The notes under the pieces were generated by a model. It was not told the DNA's origin. It saw only the letters and a program-made list of their open reading frames with translations, and did no database searches. Positions 50,949 to 60,352 of a DNA stretch of 64,000 bases are shown piece by piece. Origin of the DNA: Hujiaoplasma nucleasis. Lineage in GTDB: Bacteria; Bacillota_I; Bacilli_A; Izemoplasmatales; Hujiaoplasmataceae. The stretch's first letter is position 1. Each line of letters starts with the position of its first letter. The DNA is taken from contig NZ_CP051151.1 of the NCBI RefSeq assembly GCF_013745115.1, positions 682,001 through 746,000 of the forward strand. The letters are read 5' to 3'. Both the position numbers and the translations under genes were made by a program.

Positions 50949-53182
50949 TATTCAGACCCCCTCAACGCTGGATTAAATGCATCTCTTAATGCGTTACCAA
51001 ACATATTGAAAGTAATCATCAATATAGAAATGATAATCGCAGGGAAAATAGTTAAATGAGGATAATTTTGTAATTTATTACGTCCATCATTTAGTAAAAC
51101 CCCAATAGAAACACCAGATAATGTTAATTTATCAATACCAAATAAAGTAAGTTTTTGACCATGTCCGATACCAAATCCTAAGTAAGATAAAGTTGCTTCA
51201 CTAAAGATAACAGTCGGAATTAATAGAATACTTGAAGTAATAATAGTACCAATACCATTAGGTAAGATATGTCTGAAGATCAAACGTCCATCTTTTGCCC
51301 CTAAAGTTCTTGATGCTAATACATATTCACGGCCTTTATATCTATAGAACTGAGTACGAGTTACTGAAGATACACCAATCCAACCAGATACAATCAAGAT
51401 TAGAATTAAGGATGTAAATCCTGCCTCGAAATAAGCCATAAAGATTGATAAAGTTACTAACCATGGAATACGACCTACGATTTCAGCAAAACGTTGCATA
51501 ATAATATCTACTTGGCCACCATAGTAACCAGAAATCGCACCATAAACAACACCGATAGCAATATTAATAATTGAAACAAATAAACCAATTAATAATGAAG
51601 TTTTTAATCCAATCCAAATAAGGTTGAACATATCATAACCAGCTGCACTTGTTCCAAAGAAATAATATGGTAACTCATCATATCCAGCATAAACTCTATA
51701 GTTCAAATAAACATTATATGTATAGAATGTACCTTTACCAGGAACAACAACTGCATCATCATCATTACGTTGAATTAATTGATAAATTGCACAGTCATCA
51801 TTAAATCTAACATCTGCTTTATGAACTTCAGGATCAAATAAAGTACCATCTTCTAAAGTACATCCTTGAGTTTCAGCTAAGAATTCACTACCAGGATGTC
51901 CTTCACGATAAACAGGACCAAAGGCTCTAGCGTAAGCATCTACTGTGTAAGCAGCAGTTAATCTTTGACCGTCTATTCTTAAAATATTACCTTCAAACAT
52001 ATAAGTTGATACTTCATTTCTAGTAACAAGAATATCTGTTGCCAACCTAAATTGTGATAATGGGAATCCTTCAGCGTATACTAAGTAATTAGATTCAGGA
52101 CCTTGATCACCCAATGGATTTCCACCTGATAAAGCAGAAATTTTAAATGAATCTAAAACTCCAGAGTCTAAAGTGTTTGATTCATAAGCAATAACCACAC
52201 GATATTTTTGAGTACCGAAAGTTAATTCTGGATGATTCGCTATATCTACTGTAAATAAACCAGTTTCAGGATCATAAGAATCATACATAGTCTCGTCAGA
52301 TGAATCAAATACTAAAACCATTGCTAATTCACTAGTTGGAACATTTTGTTGTTGAATTTGGAAATAAACTTTGAAAGCAGCGCTTTTATCAATAATATTT
52401 TCGTTTAAAGGATGACTTTCAGTAATGTCTAATTCAATTTTAACTTCACTAGGGAACCAAATTCCTGTCAAAGTTTGAATTTGATATGTTTGAGTTGGAT
52501 TTCCTTCGCCATCAATACCATCTGTTAAGACAGAAGTGTAAGCACCAACAGGTGTTCCAGTTTTTTGTTTTGAAAACTGAACAAATCCACCTTCACAAGT
52601 AACTTCTCTATCTGTACAAGGAACATAATAATTAGTTAATGTACCCTTTTCAATAAATTCAGAAATTTCACCTGTAGGTAAATATAGGATGTCAGGATGA
52701 GGATTAAATTGATAAGTTCCATCCTCATTCATGATAGCGTCAATAGGATTTCCTTGATCATCTAAAATAAAATTACCTTGAGCATCAATGTAAAAACCAT
52801 CTAAATCAATATAAGGATTAGCATATGATGCAGGATTGTCTTCATATGAAGCTGTACCATCAGCAATTCCTAATTTGTCTAATAAAGGAATTCTTGGTGG
52901 CAAATATGATATTTGTGAGTCAATTTGATCGTTTTGAATTGGATCAGCTTTTGGATCCAATGCAGGTATTACAACAGATAAAAGAATCAATAAAGCCAAA
53001 ATGGTTGTAGCAACAACATTTGTTTTATTTCTAACAAAACGAATCATTGCATCTTTAAAATAACCTATTGGTTTAGTTTGAAACTTTTTATCATAAATTT
53101 TATCTTCTTTTTGGACGAACTGAAATTGACTTTTGTCAAAATCTTGTTCAACTTTTTTAATGTTTTTTTCGTTGTCAGCCAT
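50948..53182 (-). CDS. oppC: Oligopeptide ABC transporter permease OppC with large extracellular domain
   Basis: 744 residues against about 300 usually. TM1 (~52-70) is followed by a ~430-residue extracellular insertion (~75-510) before the conserved FFGTSAAGYDMFNLIWIGLKTS entry to the permease core. The core has five more helices and the EAA-type loop VLASRTLGAKDGRLIFRHILPNG. The insertion is acidic, rich in Asp/Gly/Tyr, and has four Cys (VPCTDREVTC, QGCTLED, DDCAIYQ) that could form two disulfides. Overlaps oppD and oppB by one base each. Confidence 0.92.
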   Translation of the reverse strand: MADNEKNIKKVEQDFDKSQFQFVQKEDKIYDKKFQTKPIGYFKDAMIRFVRNKTNVVATTILALLILLSVVIPALDPKADPIQNDQIDSQISYLPPRIPLLDKLGIADGTASYEDNPASYANPYIDLDGFYIDAQGNFILDDQGNPIDAIMNEDGTYQFNPHPDILYLPTGEISEFIEKGTLTNYYVPCTDREVTCEGGFVQFSKQKTGTPVGAYTSVLTDGIDGEGNPTQTYQIQTLTGIWFPSEVKIELDITESHPLNENIIDKSAAFKVYFQIQQQNVPTSELAMVLVFDSSDETMYDSYDPETGLFTVDIANHPELTFGTQKYRVVIAYESNTLDSGVLDSFKISALSGGNPLGDQGPESNYLVYAEGFPLSQFRLATDILVTRNEVSTYMFEGNILRIDGQRLTAAYTVDAYARAFGPVYREGHPGSEFLAETQGCTLEDGTLFDPEVHKADVRFNDDCAIYQLIQRNDDDAVVVPGKGTFYTYNVYLNYRVYAGYDELPYYFFGTSAAGYDMFNLIWIGLKTSLLIGLFVSIINIAIGVVYGAISGYYGGQVDIIMQRFAEIVGRIPWLVTLSIFMAYFEAGFTSLILILIVSGWIGVSSVTRTQFYRYKGREYVLASRTLGAKDGRLIFRHILPNGIGTIITSSILLIPTVIFSEATLSYLGFGIGHGQKLTLFGIDKLTLSGVSIGVLLNDGRNKLQNYPHLTIFPAIIISILMITFNMFGNALRDAFNPALRGSE

Positions 53183-54258
53183 TATTTCTTCGCCCCCATT
53201 CTAATTCTAGGATCGACTATACCATAAGATAAGTCAACTAATAATACAGCAAATAGAGAAATGATTGTATAGAATGCAGTTGTACCTACAGCTAAATTAT
53301 AATCATATTCACCTCTGGTAATCGCTTTAATATAAACCCTACCAGTTCCTGGAATACCATAAATTAACTCAATAACAACAGATCCACTTAATAAACCAAC
53401 AAAAGACCCAATAATTCCAGGTACTAATGGAACTAATGAATTTCTCATAGCATGTCTAATTACTGCTTGATTTTTTGTTAAACCTTTAGTTCTAGCTAGC
53501 AATAAAAACTCTGAAGTTAATACTTCTGTTAATTCCGCCCTAGTAAAACGAGTTAAACTAGCAATAGCTCCGAAGGAAAGCCCCATAACCGGTAAAATCA
53601 TACTGGCGACTTGTTTTCCAAAGTCGGCCTGACTGGATACGAACTGTGTTGGCACCCATTCTAATGAATAACCAAACAGCATAAGTAAGAATGTCATAGT
53701 AACAAAACTCGGTATGGAGATAAAAATCATAACCGTCAATGAAATGGCATTGTCTGTCACACTATTCTTTTTCAAGGCAGCTAAAATTCCTAATCCAAAT
53801 CCAATTGGAATATAAAAGAATAAAGCCACTAGATTTAATCTTAATGTTACAGGAATTCTTTCTTTCAAAATATCAAAAACCGGTGTACCAAATGAGTATT
53901 TTGTTGAAGTTCCCCAATCCCATTCTGTAAGAATATCTTTGACCCAAATATAGTATTGTTTAGATACTGGTACAGGTTCAAAAACCGTAATCACTGGATT
54001 ACGTTTATCTCTTAGATATGCAGTTTTGCCTGTTTCATTCATTTCGTTATTTTTGATTGCTGTAACGATGTCAGCATTCTCTTCAGTATACTTGGTCATG
54101 TAACCTCGATTAAACTGTTGAGTATAATAAATTTCTTTTTGATTCGTATCTTGTGGTGGATATTCTGGCGCACTTTTGATTAGCACATAGTTTAAAGTCA
54201 AAATAATAGACAAAACCACGAATATCCATACAGTACGTACGAGTATATATCTTATCAT
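53182..54258 (-). CDS. oppB: Oligopeptide ABC transporter permease OppB
   Basis: 358 residues, six helices. N-terminal MIRYILVRTVWIFVVL, an extended first extracellular loop (~28-135), then RIPVTLRLNLVAL and the EAA loop LLLARTKGLTKNQAVIRHAMRNSLVPL. The ATG has a poor ribosome site; a strong AAGGAG-ATG pair lies 25 nt upstream but out of frame (see findings). Confidence 0.92.
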   Translation of the reverse strand: MIRYILVRTVWIFVVLSIILTLNYVLIKSAPEYPPQDTNQKEIYYTQQFNRGYMTKYTEENADIVTAIKNNEMNETGKTAYLRDKRNPVITVFEPVPVSKQYYIWVKDILTEWDWGTSTKYSFGTPVFDILKERIPVTLRLNLVALFFYIPIGFGLGILAALKKNSVTDNAISLTVMIFISIPSFVTMTFLLMLFGYSLEWVPTQFVSSQADFGKQVASMILPVMGLSFGAIASLTRFTRAELTEVLTSEFLLLARTKGLTKNQAVIRHAMRNSLVPLVPGIIGSFVGLLSGSVVIELIYGIPGTGRVYIKAITRGEYDYNLAVGTTAFYTIISLFAVLLVDLSYGIVDPRIRMGAKK

Positions 54259-54425
54259 TCGCTATTTTTATGCCCTTGGACATAAACTCCTTTCCGTAAT
54301 ATGAATATAACCTCTATCTAACAATAGAAAAAATGATTGGTTGCATTTGCTCTATTGTTAATAGAGCTTAATCGTCTAAGTAAAAAATAAATTCCATAAA
54401 AAAAATATGCTTTTTACAAAAATTT

Positions 54426-54478
54426 AAAGATACAGCAAACCACCACACCGAAGCATGATGGTTTGCATGCGTATCTTT
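54426..54478 (-). terminator. Intercistronic hairpin between oppA and oppB
   Basis: A very long stem (AAAGATAC... with ...GTATCTTT, inner GCAAACCA/TGGTTTGC) closes on a TTCG tetraloop. The T tract is weak and interrupted (TTTAAATTTTTG). It probably protects the oppA mRNA end and reduces read-through, giving more OppA than permease. Confidence 0.7.
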
Positions 54479-54520
54479 AATCAAATATTAAGTTTAAATG
54501 TAATATTTTAATTTTTGCTA

Positions 54521-57500
54521 TTATGCAGGTGTAGCTGTTGTTACTACATCAGCATACATGTAGTACAATACGTATTCGTCTGTGAATCCTTCATTAGTAT
54601 CGAATGTAATGTAGTATTCAGTTTCAGCTGTTAAGCCTGTAATTGTTACAACATTTGCATTAATAGTAATTGTAGCTGTTGTTACTTCTGTATCATCTGC
54701 AGCTAAGAATAATTGCACTGATCCAGCTAAGAATTCTCTAGCAGCGTTGTCACGAACATCTAATGTAACTGTAGCTGTAGTATCTGTAGTTTCAACAGTT
54801 CTTACGAACTTACCTGAGTATTGCCATGTAGAAGTCATGAATGGTTCTTCATTTTCTCCAGAAGCTAAGTCATATTTAATAATGATTTGATAATCATATG
54901 GATATGCTTGAGTTCCAGTGATTGTAATTGTATCTGAAGTAGCAGGAATATCTTCTAAGCCATTGTATACGTAATATTCTTCACTATCTTGTCCATATTC
55001 TTCAATTGTGTAAGTAATGTTAGTGTAAGCAGTATTGTTGAATTCGTCAATTCTGAATGTGAATTCTGTAGGAAGAATTTCAGTAAACTCAGGACTTGGA
55101 GCTAATGCTTCTTCACCATCTTGAATATATTTTTGACCATTTAAGATAGATGTAATGGCATTGAATGACCACATTTCATAGTGAGCATAAGATTCAACGA
55201 TATTACCATTAGCGTCATAGTCATGAGTTACATATTTAACAGGGATTTCAGCAGTTGAAGTGTCAATACCCCAGTTAAGAGTAAATCCACCACGGTTGTC
55301 ATCAGCGAATACATCTAAGAATGATGCAGCGTCTAATGTAGAACCAGAAATACCACCGATTGAAAGGTCAAAGTTACCAGTCATCATGTATTCATAATAA
55401 ATACCAGGGAAGTCTTTAGGTTCAACGTTAATAACAACATTAACATCTAATCCATAATGGATGAATGTAGATTCGAAAGTAGCTTTAATGTATTGTCCAA
55501 GTAATGTTTGTGCTTCAGAACCAGAGAATACATAGAAATCTAATTCGATTGTATCGCCTTCAGCATAAACGCCGTCAGCAACTAATTTTTCAATAGCTAA
55601 TTCCCAATATGCGATAGCAGCATCTTTATTGTAACCATTTTGTCCAGGTGCTAAACCTTCACCTACTGTTTGCCCTTGCGGTGTTTGACGGTATGGTACA
55701 CCTTCTTCAGCTTCTACTAAATAAGCATCTGAGAATAAGTACATTTGTGTTTGGCTTGTTTTAAGAACTGTTTCAGCTAAATATTTTCTGTCAATAGCAA
55801 AGAATAATGCCATTTTGAAATCATCATTAGCTAATAATGGTTCTGGAACCCAAGTTGATCCTGGGAATTGTTCTTGTTGAGCAGTTACTGTACCTAATCC
55901 ATTAATCATCATTCTGAATGTAGTTGCCCCAGGTATACGTTTTAAACCAGGATGGTTTTTGTAATCATCATAGTTTTCAGTTGGTAATGAAACAGATTCT
56001 AATTTACCAGCTTCGAATTCTTGGAATCTAATTGCAGCATCAGGAATAATTTGTATTTCATATCCAGTATAGAAATATTCATCTGGACTATGATAATTAG
56101 TGTTTTCTTTATAAACTAAAGTTTTGTCTGCTTCATAATAATCTACATAGTATGCACCATGATAAGCAATTGTTGTATTAGAAGTACCATAAGTACCGCC
56201 GTCGTCAACGTCACCTAATTCTTCATACATTTCTAATTGGATAGGGGTCATAACAAATGAAGACATGAAGTATCTTACGTTCCATTCTGATTGTTCATTT
56301 AAGAATTCAAATTGGAAAGTATAGTCATCAATTAATTTAATACCAACATTAGCCCAGTTTGCTTCTGTAGGATCATCTGCGAACGCTTCAGCGCCAACAA
56401 GGCCTGTAGTTTCGTTTAAGAAGTCTCCACCACCAGAAACAGCGCGGAACCAGTTGTTTGTTAAAGCTAATTTGAATGTTTCAACAAAATCTTCTGCATC
56501 AATAGTAGTATCTGTGATATATGAAATATCAGTGTCAGGATGGAAGAACCATTCTAAATCTTGTCTAACTTCAAAGTTCCATTTAGTTGAAACTTCTTTA
56601 CCTGTTGGAGTAATATTTGAATCAACAGGGATTGGGTTAGATGCCATCATAGATGGAACAACTTCATAACCAGTTTTTTCTGCATTGAAATGGTAAGCAT
56701 ATGGAGCATCCATATAGATTCCCATGTAATCAGAGTCTGTTGAAGTATCATATAACCATTGGTTCCAAGTTACAGGGTTAGTAGTATTAGCAGTACGATA
56801 AGTGTATTCACCAACGTTTCCTGGTTCACCATCCGCCATTAATACTGTAGAGTCATCAGCTGACATAGTTGCAAATCCTGTACCATATCCCATTACTGGA
56901 ATGTATGCGTCCACAGGTAACTGAAGTCTTGGTGAGTATAATGCGAATCCACCATTAGCGAATAGAGGAACACCACCATACATATTGTTCATCAAGAATT
57001 TTTCAGCTGCAGCCATGAAAGTATGTCTAACTTCTGAAGTTTGGAATTTATAGTTATAAAGACCAGTTGGATAAGTTGGATCTTCTGGGAATTGTAATTC
57101 TGTAGTTGGAGTTTCAGTAGTTTCATATTCTTCAAGAAGAATTGCACCTAACCAACGTTGTCCGTTCACTAAAGCAAATACTACTCTGTATTCACCAGGA
57201 ACAAACACTACAGGGTTGTCATTCCAGTTTCCTGTTCCTAATTCAGGATCATAGCTTGAAGAAGCTGGATCGATATAATTAGGTATGAATAAAGTTTCTG
57301 GAGTCAAGTTATAAACTTGTCCACTCTCAGGAGATGGAGCCCACCAAGTAGGAATTGCTTCGCCATCCATCATTTGGATACGAGCAAATTTAAGTGTTAA
57401 ATTACCGTCGAAAGTAGTTTCAGTTCCGTCAATTGTATATGTAACGTCCCATCCAGCACCTTCAGCTGGTAATATCACGTCGATGCTATATAATAATGTA

Positions 57501-57844
57501 GCATCTTGAATTTGAGAACTTACCTCAGCTAATTCTGGGTCACTTACTCTTGTAGCTTCAAATTTATATTGAGCTACTCCGAAAGCGTCAGCCCAACCAG
57601 CAAAGTTACCAGTTACATAATAATCATAAGTTGGATCTTCCAAAATAGGATCAGTTTCATCTGTAGTTGGTTCATCAGTTGGAGCTTGAGTTGGTTCTTC
57701 AGTAGGCGCTTCTGTTGGTTCTTCAGTAGGCGCTTCTGTTGTTGTTGGAGCATCTGTTGGCTCTAACGTTGTTTCGTCTCCATTACATGCAGCGATTCCA
57801 ACAAATAGAAAAGCTGCTAACAAAAACATTAATAATTTTTTCAA
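54521..57844 (-). CDS. oppA: Oligopeptide ABC transporter substrate-binding lipoprotein OppA (enlarged)
   Basis: 1,107 residues, about twice usual length. Start is TTG 57844 (GGAG 7 nt upstream). The signal peptide ends GIAAC with the lipid Cys at 20, then a short Thr/Pro/Glu tether (~24-65). An N-terminal beta-rich module (~70-240) precedes the SBP_bac_5 domain (~260-880; ISYITDTTIDAEDFVETFKLALTNN, FFAIDRKYLAETVL, YNKDAAIAYWELAIE). A C-terminal fibronectin-like region ends the chain (ITGLTAETEYYITFDT). It captures peptides for OppBCDF. Confidence 0.92.
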   Translation of the reverse strand: MKKLLMFLLAAFLFVGIAACNGDETTLEPTDAPTTTEAPTEEPTEAPTEEPTQAPTDEPTTDETDPILEDPTYDYYVTGNFAGWADAFGVAQYKFEATRVSDPELAEVSSQIQDATLLYSIDVILPAEGAGWDVTYTIDGTETTFDGNLTLKFARIQMMDGEAIPTWWAPSPESGQVYNLTPETLFIPNYIDPASSSYDPELGTGNWNDNPVVFVPGEYRVVFALVNGQRWLGAILLEEYETTETPTTELQFPEDPTYPTGLYNYKFQTSEVRHTFMAAAEKFLMNNMYGGVPLFANGGFALYSPRLQLPVDAYIPVMGYGTGFATMSADDSTVLMADGEPGNVGEYTYRTANTTNPVTWNQWLYDTSTDSDYMGIYMDAPYAYHFNAEKTGYEVVPSMMASNPIPVDSNITPTGKEVSTKWNFEVRQDLEWFFHPDTDISYITDTTIDAEDFVETFKLALTNNWFRAVSGGGDFLNETTGLVGAEAFADDPTEANWANVGIKLIDDYTFQFEFLNEQSEWNVRYFMSSFVMTPIQLEMYEELGDVDDGGTYGTSNTTIAYHGAYYVDYYEADKTLVYKENTNYHSPDEYFYTGYEIQIIPDAAIRFQEFEAGKLESVSLPTENYDDYKNHPGLKRIPGATTFRMMINGLGTVTAQQEQFPGSTWVPEPLLANDDFKMALFFAIDRKYLAETVLKTSQTQMYLFSDAYLVEAEEGVPYRQTPQGQTVGEGLAPGQNGYNKDAAIAYWELAIEKLVADGVYAEGDTIELDFYVFSGSEAQTLLGQYIKATFESTFIHYGLDVNVVINVEPKDFPGIYYEYMMTGNFDLSIGGISGSTLDAASFLDVFADDNRGGFTLNWGIDTSTAEIPVKYVTHDYDANGNIVESYAHYEMWSFNAITSILNGQKYIQDGEEALAPSPEFTEILPTEFTFRIDEFNNTAYTNITYTIEEYGQDSEEYYVYNGLEDIPATSDTITITGTQAYPYDYQIIIKYDLASGENEEPFMTSTWQYSGKFVRTVETTDTTATVTLDVRDNAAREFLAGSVQLFLAADDTEVTTATITINANVVTITGLTAETEYYITFDTNEGFTDEYVLYYMYADVVTTATPA
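57670..57760 (-). repeat. Thr/Pro/Glu tether repeat in oppA
   Basis: Tandem 24-bp units (GGTTCTTCAGTAGGCGCTTC on the plus strand) encode EAPTEEPT repeats directly after the lipid-anchor region. Confidence 0.75.
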
Positions 57845-58000
57845 TTTTTTTCTCCTCTCTTTTCTTTAAAATATTACATTTTTCTTATATATAAATCCAT
57901 CTTCCTCCATCAATTAAGATTTTTATGGAATCGAATGAAATATATAACTGTCTAAAAATCTAAATAATATAGAAAGTTAGACATCGAAAAGTGTTAAGTA

Positions 58001-58029
58001 ATTATATCATATAAAATTTTTCGTGTAAA
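58001..58029 (-). promoter_or_regulatory. Promoter of the opp operon
   Basis: TTTACA (58024-58029), 17-bp spacer, TATAAT (58001-58006). This implies a ~150-nt untranslated leader before oppA that contains an inverted repeat TGTCTAA/TTAGACA (57949-57983). Confidence 0.82.
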
Positions 58030-58112
58030 GTTGTCTTTTTAAAAATTTCACCAATAATAATCATTCTCGATGTCTATTTTACTATCTTTATCTATTTCGG
58101 TATAGGATGTAT

Positions 58113-60260
58113 TTACTCGGTTTGAGCTTTATGTTCGTTAATTGCGTTGATCAATTGATCATCACTTGCAACGTTACTTAAGAAATAATCAACTGGAACA
58201 CCCGATTCAACAGATACATATTGATAACCATCAATTTCGTTTCCTATTCTAGTACTTAAAACATTATTGGTAGAAATCATGACTGCTGATCCATCTGGAG
58301 TGATAAATGCACCAATACTTGACGCTCCACCACTTGATTGTTGTCCAATCACAGGTATTCCTAACTCTTTTGCCATTGATGCAAACATATTGGCTGCACT
58401 AAAGGTTACTGAAGAAGTTAAGACATACCAATTATAATCGTATGCTACATAATCACTTTCTATATAATATGTCACAGCTGATCCATCTGCTGGATTTTGC
58501 GAATGATAATTATATTGTTCCTCTGTCATATAACCAAAGATTCTCATTACAGCACCAATGTTACCACCAGTATTATATGACAAATCAATAACTACATCTT
58601 CAACTGTTTCAGGCAAAGCATCTAAAGTAGCTTTAAAGGCATCAGGACTATCGATAGTAAATCCAGTGATATGGATGACCGCAACAGTATCATCATTTAT
58701 TAAACTGTATTCTGGCAAATCATCGTCAGTATATCCACCAAATTTAGCTGTTAATAAATCTTGGACAGCCCATAAACCTTCATAGAAAGCTGTTGTTTCT
58801 GGCCCTAAATCACTTATTGATATTCCCGACATAGTTCTCGCATCATAATACCCATAAAATACATGTGATGTATGTAAGTCATCCATACCATACATGAAAC
58901 CGAATATTTTATTGTATAAGTTGTTATCGGTACCAGTAATAATTGACTTCATAGATGCATATAATCTTTCATAATATGTATCATAATTCTTATCAGGTTT
59001 CAATCCATAGAAGTAATCCATAATTAATGCTAAAGAATTATAAGTTGCCAATTTAACTTCAACAGACATTTCTTTATTATTATATGAACTTTCGTGGATT
59101 AAATTAATAGTTTCTTCATTACCTGAACTTAAATCAAAAGTATCAACACCATAAATCATGTCACCATTGAAATAAGCTTGATAATAAATATCACTCATAA
59201 AGATAATATTTAAAGCATGCAATGGCATTAAATGAACTGTAGTTTCTCCATCGAGATAATTTACTAGATCTATATTATAGAATCCTAAATCAATAATGAC
59301 TTCTTGTCCATCTACATAATCTACATCCACATAATTTAAACCTTCACCATAATTTGATTCAGTTGAAGCAACATAGCCAGCAAAGAAATCAAAATTATCT
59401 ACTCTTAAAGTATTATCAGTGAAATTAAGATGTGCAGAATACACTTCAACAACATCTTCTTGTAAGATATCATCAAAATACTCATATGTATACTCGATCT
59501 TCATGATGTCTTCAGCTTCCATAGTGAAAGTCAATAACTCAGGTTCAATTGCCCCTTCCATCATGGTAAAGAATGTTTCTACATCAATATAAGGTAGTTC
59601 ACCCCCTTGAGTAAAGTATAAGGCTACATCTGTTTGATCTGTTACAACATATTCTGTTGATGTACCAACAAAATCAAACAGTCTTTTTTCTGCAATTTCA
59701 ACTTCAGGATATGGCTCGACAGTAAATTCAAATTCCTTAGAAGCTGAATAAGCTCCAGCTTGTGCTCTTACAGTTAAGGTCACAAGTGCAGGATCTGAAC
59801 CTACAGGTGGGTTATTTACAAAACCATCAGCTGTTATAATATAAGGATTGCTTGTACGCCATGAAAATTGCACTGACCAGTCTGCACTAGCCTTCGGTAA
59901 TTTAGCTCCAGCAATCAAATCTGCTAAAGTAAGATTTATAGCCGCCAATTCAGAGTCGACTTTAGCTATATTTGGATCCTCAGTTTGCTCCTCTGTTGTC
60001 GGTTCTTCTGTTGTTGGTTCCTCTGTTGTTGGTTCTTCTGTTGTTGGTTCTTCTGTTGTTGGTTCCTCTGTTGTTGGTTCTTGAGTAGGAACTTGAGTCG
60101 TTGGTTCTTCTGTAGGCGCTTGAGTTGGTTCTTCTGTTGGTGCTTCAGTCACTTGAACTGTTGTAGGTTCTTCAGTAACATCAATAGTACCTTCACCATC
60201 ACAAGCAACAATACCAACAAACAAGAAAGCTGCCAGAATAAACATTAATAATTTTTTCAT
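58113..60260 (-). CDS. S41 family peptidase lipoprotein
   Basis: 715 residues. The signal peptide ends GIVAC with Cys 20 and is nearly identical to that of OppA. A Thr/Pro/Glu tether (~25-95) and an Ig-like segment (~95-185) follow, then a unique region, and a C-terminal S41 domain (~475-700). Visible there are VVIDLSYNTGGNIGAVMRIF, the likely nucleophile region LTSSVTFSAANMFASMAKELG and GQQSSGGASS. Surface peptidase that could supply peptides to the adjacent Opp system. The active Ser/Lys/Glu assignment needs an alignment. Confidence 0.85.
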   Translation of the reverse strand: MKKLLMFILAAFLFVGIVACDGEGTIDVTEEPTTVQVTEAPTEEPTQAPTEEPTTQVPTQEPTTEEPTTEEPTTEEPTTEEPTTEEPTTEEQTEDPNIAKVDSELAAINLTLADLIAGAKLPKASADWSVQFSWRTSNPYIITADGFVNNPPVGSDPALVTLTVRAQAGAYSASKEFEFTVEPYPEVEIAEKRLFDFVGTSTEYVVTDQTDVALYFTQGGELPYIDVETFFTMMEGAIEPELLTFTMEAEDIMKIEYTYEYFDDILQEDVVEVYSAHLNFTDNTLRVDNFDFFAGYVASTESNYGEGLNYVDVDYVDGQEVIIDLGFYNIDLVNYLDGETTVHLMPLHALNIIFMSDIYYQAYFNGDMIYGVDTFDLSSGNEETINLIHESSYNNKEMSVEVKLATYNSLALIMDYFYGLKPDKNYDTYYERLYASMKSIITGTDNNLYNKIFGFMYGMDDLHTSHVFYGYYDARTMSGISISDLGPETTAFYEGLWAVQDLLTAKFGGYTDDDLPEYSLINDDTVAVIHITGFTIDSPDAFKATLDALPETVEDVVIDLSYNTGGNIGAVMRIFGYMTEEQYNYHSQNPADGSAVTYYIESDYVAYDYNWYVLTSSVTFSAANMFASMAKELGIPVIGQQSSGGASSIGAFITPDGSAVMISTNNVLSTRIGNEIDGYQYVSVESGVPVDYFLSNVASDDQLINAINEHKAQTE
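59986..60075 (-). repeat. Six tandem 15-bp units in the S41 lipoprotein tether
   Basis: Units of the form GGTTCTTCTGTTGTT (plus strand), differing by one T/C, encode TEEPT repeats. The array is in frame, so slippage would change tether length in 5-residue steps. Confidence 0.88.
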
Positions 60261-60298
60261 TTTTCCTCCTTTTAGTAATAATAAAACTATTTTTATAG

Positions 60299-60327
60299 AT
60301 TATATAATGAAATTGCCTAAATAACAA
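60299..60327 (-). promoter_or_regulatory. Promoter of the S41 lipoprotein gene
   Basis: TTGTTA (60322-60327), 17-bp spacer, TATAAT (60299-60304), 39 nt before the ATG; AAGGAGG ribosome site. Confidence 0.72.
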
Positions 60328-60352
60328 TAACTTCTTTAAACAATTTATTGAA

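Noticed and set aside
59986-60075. Regular repeat array that could suggest CRISPR
   Set aside because: Units are 15 bp, adjacent without spacers, in frame in a coding sequence, and no cas genes are present.
59848-60248. Plus-strand open frames opposite the S41 tether rich in Val/Ser or Cys/Phe
   Set aside because: They are antisense readings of the 15-bp EEPTT repeat, have no ribosome site and only mirror the repeat.
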